Below are positions 49,054 through 53,244 of a stretch of 53,244 bases of DNA, in pieces (within the stretch, counting starts at the first letter, position 1; every line of letters begins with the position of its first letter). The stretch spans positions 1-53,244 of the forward strand of contig CAZCTR010000009.1 of the NCBI GenBank assembly GCA_964501715.1, in the 5' to 3' direction. A model generated the notes under the pieces. The model was not told the DNA's origin, ran no database searches, and worked only from the letters and a program-made list of their open reading frames with translations. Source of the DNA: M55B118 sp964501715. GTDB lineage: Bacteria > Bacillota_I > Bacilli_A > Izemoplasmatales > Izemoplasmataceae. The translations under genes were made by a program, and so were the position numbers.

Positions 49054-50190
49054 ATGAAAAGGATTCAACTGCTCGGAGCCACTGGAAGCATCGGCCGGCA
49101 GACACTTGATATTGTTGAAGAATTTCCGCAATCCTTCGCCGTTACGGCCATTACTGCCCACGACAACATCGAGGTGGTCCTGGACATCATGCGAAAGCAT
49201 ACAGTCTCCACTGTCGTCATGGCAAAAAGGCATCGGGACACGGTTTTAAAAGCCAATCCGGATGTCGGGTTCTTCGCCCTTGAGGATGATGGTTTGACAC
49301 GTCTTGTCAATGAGGACGAAGATGCTGTCGTGCTGAACGCCCTGGTGGGAAGCGTGGGGCTCCCCCCTACACTTGCAGCCATCGAATGTGGCAAGGATGT
49401 CCTCCTCGCCAACAAGGAATCATTGGTGGCGGGCGGTCCTCTCATAAAAGAGGCACTCAAACATTCGTCTTCCTCACTCATTCCCATCGACAGCGAGCAT
49501 TCAGCGTTGAAGGAATGCATGCATGAAAGACGCCCTGAAGAGGTTGAACGCATGGTCATCACGGCATCCGGTGGAAGTTTTCGGGATTTATCCAAAGAGG
49601 CGCTTGACGAAGTCACGGTGGATGAGGCTCTCAATCACCCGAATTGGGCCATGGGGGCCAAGATCACCATCGACAGCGCGACCATGATGAACAAGGTGTT
49701 TGAAGTGATCGAGGCCCATTACCTTTTTGACATGCCCTATGAGAAAATCGAGGCCATCATTCACCGTCAAAGCCAGGTCCATGCACTCGTGCAATTCAAG
49801 GACGGCAATGTCCTTGCCCATCTCGGTCCGGCTGATATGCGTATTCCCATCCTTTCGGCCCTGCAAGATAAAAAGACCCACAGATACCGAACCCTTTTCG
49901 ATCTGACGAAAATCGGAAGGTTGGAGTTCGAAGCCATCGACAGGGAACGCTTCTCGCTTTTCGACCTTGGAATGGCTGTCGCCCGTCAAGGCGGCATCCA
50001 TCCCGTGACGATGAACGCAGCCAATGAGGCTGCGGTAGAGCGTTTTTTGAAAGGGTCGATCGGTTTCAATGATATAGAAGACCTAATCAAGAGAGCACTT
50101 GACCATTTTGAGAATCACAAGCATTTGACGCTTGAAACCATATTGAAACATGAAAGCGCCGTTAAGGCGTTCGTACATAGACTATCTTAA
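49054..50190 (+). CDS. dxr: 1-deoxy-D-xylulose 5-phosphate reductoisomerase
   Basis: Second step of the MEP isoprenoid pathway. The 378-residue protein has the NADPH motif LLGATGSIGRQTLDIV, the LLANKESLVAGG block, PIDSEHSA, ITASGGSFRD, and GAKITIDSATMMNKVFEVIEAHYLF. The intact sequence indicates that this organism makes isoprenoids by the MEP route. Confidence 0.97.
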   Translation: MKRIQLLGATGSIGRQTLDIVEEFPQSFAVTAITAHDNIEVVLDIMRKHTVSTVVMAKRHRDTVLKANPDVGFFALEDDGLTRLVNEDEDAVVLNALVGSVGLPPTLAAIECGKDVLLANKESLVAGGPLIKEALKHSSSSLIPIDSEHSALKECMHERRPEEVERMVITASGGSFRDLSKEALDEVTVDEALNHPNWAMGAKITIDSATMMNKVFEVIEAHYLFDMPYEKIEAIIHRQSQVHALVQFKDGNVLAHLGPADMRIPILSALQDKKTHRYRTLFDLTKIGRLEFEAIDRERFSLFDLGMAVARQGGIHPVTMNAANEAAVERFLKGSIGFNDIEDLIKRALDHFENHKHLTLETILKHESAVKAFVHRLS

Positions 50191-50203
50191 AGAAGGTGTC
50201 ATC

Positions 50204-51742
50204 ATGGTATTAATCAACATACTCGTATTCCTATTCGTCCTTGGACTTGTCATAGTCATCCACGAACTCGGACATTTCATCATGGCCCGCAAGGCGGGCA
50301 TTCTTTGTCATGAATTCTCTCTAGGCATGGGGCCCATCCTCTACAGCAAGAAAAAGGGGGAGACCCTTTATGCCGTGCGCGCCATACCCATCGGTGGTTT
50401 TGTCATGATGGCGGGTGAGGAAGTCAACGACGATATGATTTCGGTGGATAAGACCATCGCGATTCGCAAGAACCGTTCCGGAAAGATCGAGGATATCATC
50501 ATCGATCCCGAGAAGACCCCGAGCGATGATGCCGAACGCATCACCGTGGAGTCATTCGAGCTGAACGGGGATGAAGCGGACCTCCATATCAACCACATTC
50601 CAGTGGAAACCAGGGCGCATTATGTTTTCAAGGACAAACGCATACAGATTGCGCCGGAGAACCGCAGGTTCGATTCAAAGAGTGTCTTTGCTAGATTCAA
50701 GGCGATTTTTGCGGGCCCCTTCATGAATTTCGTCCTGGCATTCATCTTGTTCGTATTGCTCGGTTTCATCATCGGGTTTCCAAAGACTGATGCCGAGGGC
50801 GATGTCACCACTGTCATCGGTTCCGTTGAGGAAAGCTATCCTGCCTACGGGGTCATTGAAGCGGGTGACACCATCACCCATGTGGAGGGGGAACCGGTCG
50901 CGAACTGGGACGCATTCACTGAAGCGATGTTTGAAAACCGGTTCAACCGTTCCATCGATATGACCCTTGAGCGGGACGGGAGCGTTGAACACGTTTCGAT
51001 CACACCCAGGATCAGTATCCTGAACATCGGCATCAGCAGTGCCGAGGATGCCGGCGATGATGTCGTGCTGGCACCTGTGGCCGACAATACCCCGGCCCGC
51101 AATGCCGGTCTTCAGAGCGGCGATGCGATTTTGGAGATTGACGGCGAGCCCGTCGATGGCTGGGAGACGGTGATTGAAAAGGCGGAAGCCAACACTGAAG
51201 GGGATCGCATGGTCTTCAAAGTCCTGCGGGATGGCGCAGAGGAACGCATCCATGTCCAGCCTCATGAACAGGCCATACTCGATAATCAGAATGTCGATGC
51301 GGTGCAAGTGCGCATCGGCGTCTCGCCGGAACATGAGCGTGCATTTTTCCAAAGCTTTGCGTTCGGTTTCAGCGGCATTGTGGCTTCCAGCACCATGATC
51401 TTCGACACATTGAGACTGCTTTTCAGCAACACGGTCGGCGTGAGTGACCTTGCCGGTCCTGTGGGTATCTACAGCATCACTTCAAGCGCCCTTCAACAAG
51501 GACTGGTCACATTCCTGAACTGGACTGCGCTTTTGTCAGTGAATCTCGGCATATTGAATTTGCTTCCGATTCCTGCGTTGGACGGAGGCAGGCTTGTTTT
51601 TCTTGGTTACGAGGGCATCACCCGCAAGAAAGTCAACAAGACGGTCGAGAATTATCTCCATGCGGCCATGTTCATCCTGCTCATGGGGCTTTTCCTTTTC
51701 ATCACGTACCACGATATTCTGAGACTTTTAAACATAGGATAG
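50204..51742 (+). CDS. rseP: site-2 intramembrane metalloprotease RseP/RasP
   Basis: Cleaves transmembrane segments of regulators and remnant signal peptides. The 512-residue protein has the zinc motif HELGH at residues 20-24 in the first helix and the LDG motif in NLLPIPALDGGR near the C terminus. A ~100-residue soluble insertion follows helix 1. Two consecutive PDZ-like domains are visible: about 205-280 (IEAGDTITHVEGEPV) and about 285-360 (LQSGDAILEIDGEPV). Two PDZ domains resemble E. coli RseP; Bacillus RasP has one. Start at ATG 50204 after AGAAGGTG; an upstream in-frame start at 50150 overlaps dxr and lacks support. Confidence 0.95.
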   Translation: MVLINILVFLFVLGLVIVIHELGHFIMARKAGILCHEFSLGMGPILYSKKKGETLYAVRAIPIGGFVMMAGEEVNDDMISVDKTIAIRKNRSGKIEDIIIDPEKTPSDDAERITVESFELNGDEADLHINHIPVETRAHYVFKDKRIQIAPENRRFDSKSVFARFKAIFAGPFMNFVLAFILFVLLGFIIGFPKTDAEGDVTTVIGSVEESYPAYGVIEAGDTITHVEGEPVANWDAFTEAMFENRFNRSIDMTLERDGSVEHVSITPRISILNIGISSAEDAGDDVVLAPVADNTPARNAGLQSGDAILEIDGEPVDGWETVIEKAEANTEGDRMVFKVLRDGAEERIHVQPHEQAILDNQNVDAVQVRIGVSPEHERAFFQSFAFGFSGIVASSTMIFDTLRLLFSNTVGVSDLAGPVGIYSITSSALQQGLVTFLNWTALLSVNLGILNLLPIPALDGGRLVFLGYEGITRKKVNKTVENYLHAAMFILLMGLFLFITYHDILRLLNIG

Positions 51743-51751
51743 GTGAGAGAT

Positions 51752-52996
51752 ATGTTGCAAACCAAACTGTTCGTTCCCACGCTTAAAGAAGCTCCCCAGA
51801 ACGCTGAAGTCAAGAGCCATCGCCTTCTCACCCGAGCGGGCCTGATCAAGCAGACCGCATCCGGAATCTACACTTACCTCCCCCTCGGATGGCGCGTCAT
51901 GCGCAAGATTGAAAAGATCGTCCGTGAGGAACATGATGAACGCGGGGCGAGCGAGCTTCTCATGCCGGCGCTTCAACCGCGCGACCTTTGGGAGGAGAGT
52001 GGTCGCTGGAGTGAGTATGGACCGGAACTTATGCGTCTCAAGGACAGGAAAGAACGGGACTTTCTTCTTGGGCCCACCCACGAGGAAGTCATCACATCGA
52101 TTGTCCGCGACCACATTGATTCCTATAAACGTCTGCCCCTTGCCCTTTATCAGATTCAGACCAAATACAGGGACGAATTGCGCCCCCGTTTCGGTTTGAT
52201 GCGAGGACGTGAATTCGTCATGAAGGACCTTTATACTTTCAGTGAGAACGAAGCGGACCTGGATCTCTGGTACCAGTCCATAAGCGAAGCGTATACCACG
52301 ATTTTCAACCGGGTGGGGCTCGAAACCAAGATTGTCGCCTCTGACACCGGTGCCATCGGTGGGAAGGTGGCCCATGAATTCATGGTCATGAGCGAAGTGG
52401 GCGAAGACACCATCGCTTACTGTACGGAATGCGACTATGCTGGAAACCAGGAGTTCAACGGCCTTTCCGACGGGGATGATTGTCCTGTCTGCGGTGGCGA
52501 GGTCAGGACGGCAAAAGGCATCGAGGTCGGAAACATCTTCAAACTGGGCACGAAATACAGTGAATCCATGAATGCTTATGTCACCAACAAGGAAGGCAGT
52601 CGTGTGCCAGTACAAATGGGCTGTTACGGCATAGGCATAAGCAGGACCCTCATGGCAGCGGTTGAGCAGCACAGCACAGAAAACAGCATTCTCTGGCCGA
52701 AATCGATCGCCCCTTTTGCCGTTCACATGATTCCGATCAACATCAAGGGAGAAGATAAGAAAGTGCTTGATGAGCTCTATGCTTCCTTGAGCAGTGACTA
52801 CGAGGTGTTGCTTGATGACCGAGAAGAGCGGGCCGGCGTGAAATTCAAGGATGCCGACCTCATTGGCATTCCTATACGTGTCATTCTCGGAAAAGCCTTG
52901 AAAGAGGGAAAAGCGGAAGTGCTGAACCGTATGACGGGAGAGACAAAAACCGTTCCGATCGAGGAATTGAAACCCTTGCTCGCAAGCTTTATATAG
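51752..52996 (+). CDS. proS: prolyl-tRNA synthetase lacking the INS editing domain
   Basis: Class II synthetase. The 414-residue protein has motif 1 (ERGASELLMPALQPRDLW), motif 2 (YRDELRPRFGLMRGREFVMKDLYTF), motif 3 (GCYGIGISRTLMAAVEQ) and the anticodon-binding domain. Bacterial-type ProRS is usually ~570 residues with an INS domain of ~180 residues that removes alanine from tRNA-Pro. Here, after YCTECDYAGNQE, the chain passes through a short CPVCGG segment straight to KGIEVGNIFKLGTKYS, so INS is gone and CTEC...CPVC may bind zinc. An in-frame GTG lies at 51743; I use ATG 51752. Confidence 0.94.
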   Translation: MLQTKLFVPTLKEAPQNAEVKSHRLLTRAGLIKQTASGIYTYLPLGWRVMRKIEKIVREEHDERGASELLMPALQPRDLWEESGRWSEYGPELMRLKDRKERDFLLGPTHEEVITSIVRDHIDSYKRLPLALYQIQTKYRDELRPRFGLMRGREFVMKDLYTFSENEADLDLWYQSISEAYTTIFNRVGLETKIVASDTGAIGGKVAHEFMVMSEVGEDTIAYCTECDYAGNQEFNGLSDGDDCPVCGGEVRTAKGIEVGNIFKLGTKYSESMNAYVTNKEGSRVPVQMGCYGIGISRTLMAAVEQHSTENSILWPKSIAPFAVHMIPINIKGEDKKVLDELYASLSSDYEVLLDDREERAGVKFKDADLIGIPIRVILGKALKEGKAEVLNRMTGETKTVPIEELKPLLASFI

Positions 52997-53008
52997 AAAA
53001 ACAAAAAA

Positions 53009-53044
53009 AAGAGCGCTATTCATTGACAAAGGCGTTCTTTTTTT
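53009..53044 (+). terminator. intrinsic terminator after proS
   Basis: AAGAGCGC (53009-53016) / GCGTTCTT (53032-53039), 8 bp with one G-U, then a run of Ts to 53044. Its 15-nt loop contains a perfect TTGACA hexamer. Confidence 0.85.
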
Positions 53045-53051
53045 ATATACT
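53023..53051 (+). promoter_or_regulatory. rRNA-type promoter P1 embedded in the proS terminator
   Basis: -35 TTGACA (53023-53028) in the terminator loop, 17-bp spacer covering the 3' arm and T-run, -10 TATACT (53046-53051). It has the same hexamers and spacing as P2 downstream. Confidence 0.8.
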
Positions 53052-53110
53052 TTTAAACAGTTGCGCAAAAGAATGTGTCTTTCAAAAAAGTAAAACAACT
53101 CACAAAACCA

Positions 53111-53139
53111 TTGACAAAAGAGAACAGACACACTATACT
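53111..53139 (+). promoter_or_regulatory. rRNA-type promoter P2
   Basis: -35 TTGACA (53111-53116), 17-bp spacer, -10 TATACT (53134-53139), 88 bp after P1. Confidence 0.88.
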
Positions 53140-53244
53140 GTTTAAGGCTCTGAATTTCATTCACAGCCAAAAGCAACGCAACAAAAGCATTACGGTCTTT
53201 GAAAACTGAATAGAACAGAATTACTTTTGAGTTAAAGAAGCAAC
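53140..53244 (+). other. rRNA operon leader with boxA-like antitermination sequence
   Basis: The region after P2 has no reading frame and contains GGTCTTTGAAAACTGAATAG at 53194-53213, the sequence typical of Bacillota leaders before 16S rRNA (boxA-like TCTTTGAAAA). The 16S gene should start shortly beyond 53244. Confidence 0.8.

Noticed and set aside
51728..53176. A 482-codon open frame on the minus strand across proS and the rRNA promoter region.
   Set aside because: It is antisense to a clear, full-length proS, has no ribosome-binding site or recognisable motif, and crosses the terminator and promoters. Long antisense frames are common in this window because of codon bias.
1..53244. Possible use of TGA as tryptophan (Mycoplasma code).
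   Set aside because: Many conserved genes end correctly at TGA (rpsR, ftsY, accB, accA, fabG) and Trp is encoded by TGG, so the standard code holds.
1..53244. CRISPR arrays, insertion sequences, prophage or integration sites.
   Set aside because: No spaced direct repeats, transposase or integrase motifs, and no tRNA gene ends were seen; gene density and operon order are those of core chromosome.

Overview
The window looks like a core chromosomal segment of a low-GC Gram-positive (Bacillota-like) bacterium, most plausibly from the wall-poor side of that group (Acholeplasma / Izemoplasma / Haloplasma-like). Evidence: Bacillus-type gene order (rpsF-ssb-rpsR; gdpP-rplI-dnaB; ftsY-ylxM-ffh; rbgA-rnhB; rpsB-tsf-pyrH-frr-uppS-cdsA-dxr-rseP-proS), strong AGGAGG ribosome-binding sites, sigma-A promoters with 17-bp spacers, FabK instead of FabI, and a gdpP-rplI fusion that I recall from Mollicutes-related annotations. 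TGA is used as a stop (rpsR, ftsY, accB, accA and others), so this is the standard code and not the Mycoplasma code. The taxon is an inference; I did not compute base composition or search databases.

Layout. 1-1210: rpsF-ssb-rpsR. 1220-4480 (minus): a preQ1-riboswitch-controlled queuosine-precursor transporter, then the two-gene AmmeMemoRadiSam module. 4669-12712: gdpP fused to rplI, dnaB, prfA, prmC, topA. 12760-12900: an orphan transcription unit that looks like a small RNA. 12972-15667: ftsY-ylxM-ffh, converging on a HAD phosphatase (minus). 16643-23145: a membrane-anchored unknown protein, an FtsK-family translocase without membrane segments, lepB, rbgA, rnhB, tsaC-type gene, rpiB. 23164-30042: a complete F1Fo ATP synthase operon (Z-I-B-E-F-H-A-G-D-C) whose c subunit carries Na+-ring residues. 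30124-31280: dps and birA. 31433-40682: a complete type II fatty acid operon (acpP, accBCDA, fabH-K-D-G-F-Z) behind a promoter with two FabT-like palindromes. 40733-41164 (minus): dut. 41223-43844: a cobalamin riboswitch with a terminator, then a lipoprotein, a second DUF4430-like protein and an ECF-type S component, apparently a vitamin B12 capture system. 43974-52996: rpsB (with a long C-terminal extension) through proS. 53009-53244: the proS terminator, tandem strong promoters and an rRNA-type leader, so an rRNA operon should begin just past the right edge.

The genes are mostly housekeeping: translation, replication, protein targeting, membrane lipid and isoprenoid synthesis, and energy. 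The parts that deserve attention are the split transcobalamin-like B12 uptake locus, the GdpP-L9 fusion with its internal ribosome-binding site, the S2 protein with an appended SAP/Rho_N-like domain, the candidate sRNA, the FabT-like operators, and the rRNA promoter embedded in the proS terminator. I saw no tRNA genes, CRISPR arrays, insertion sequences or prophage genes.
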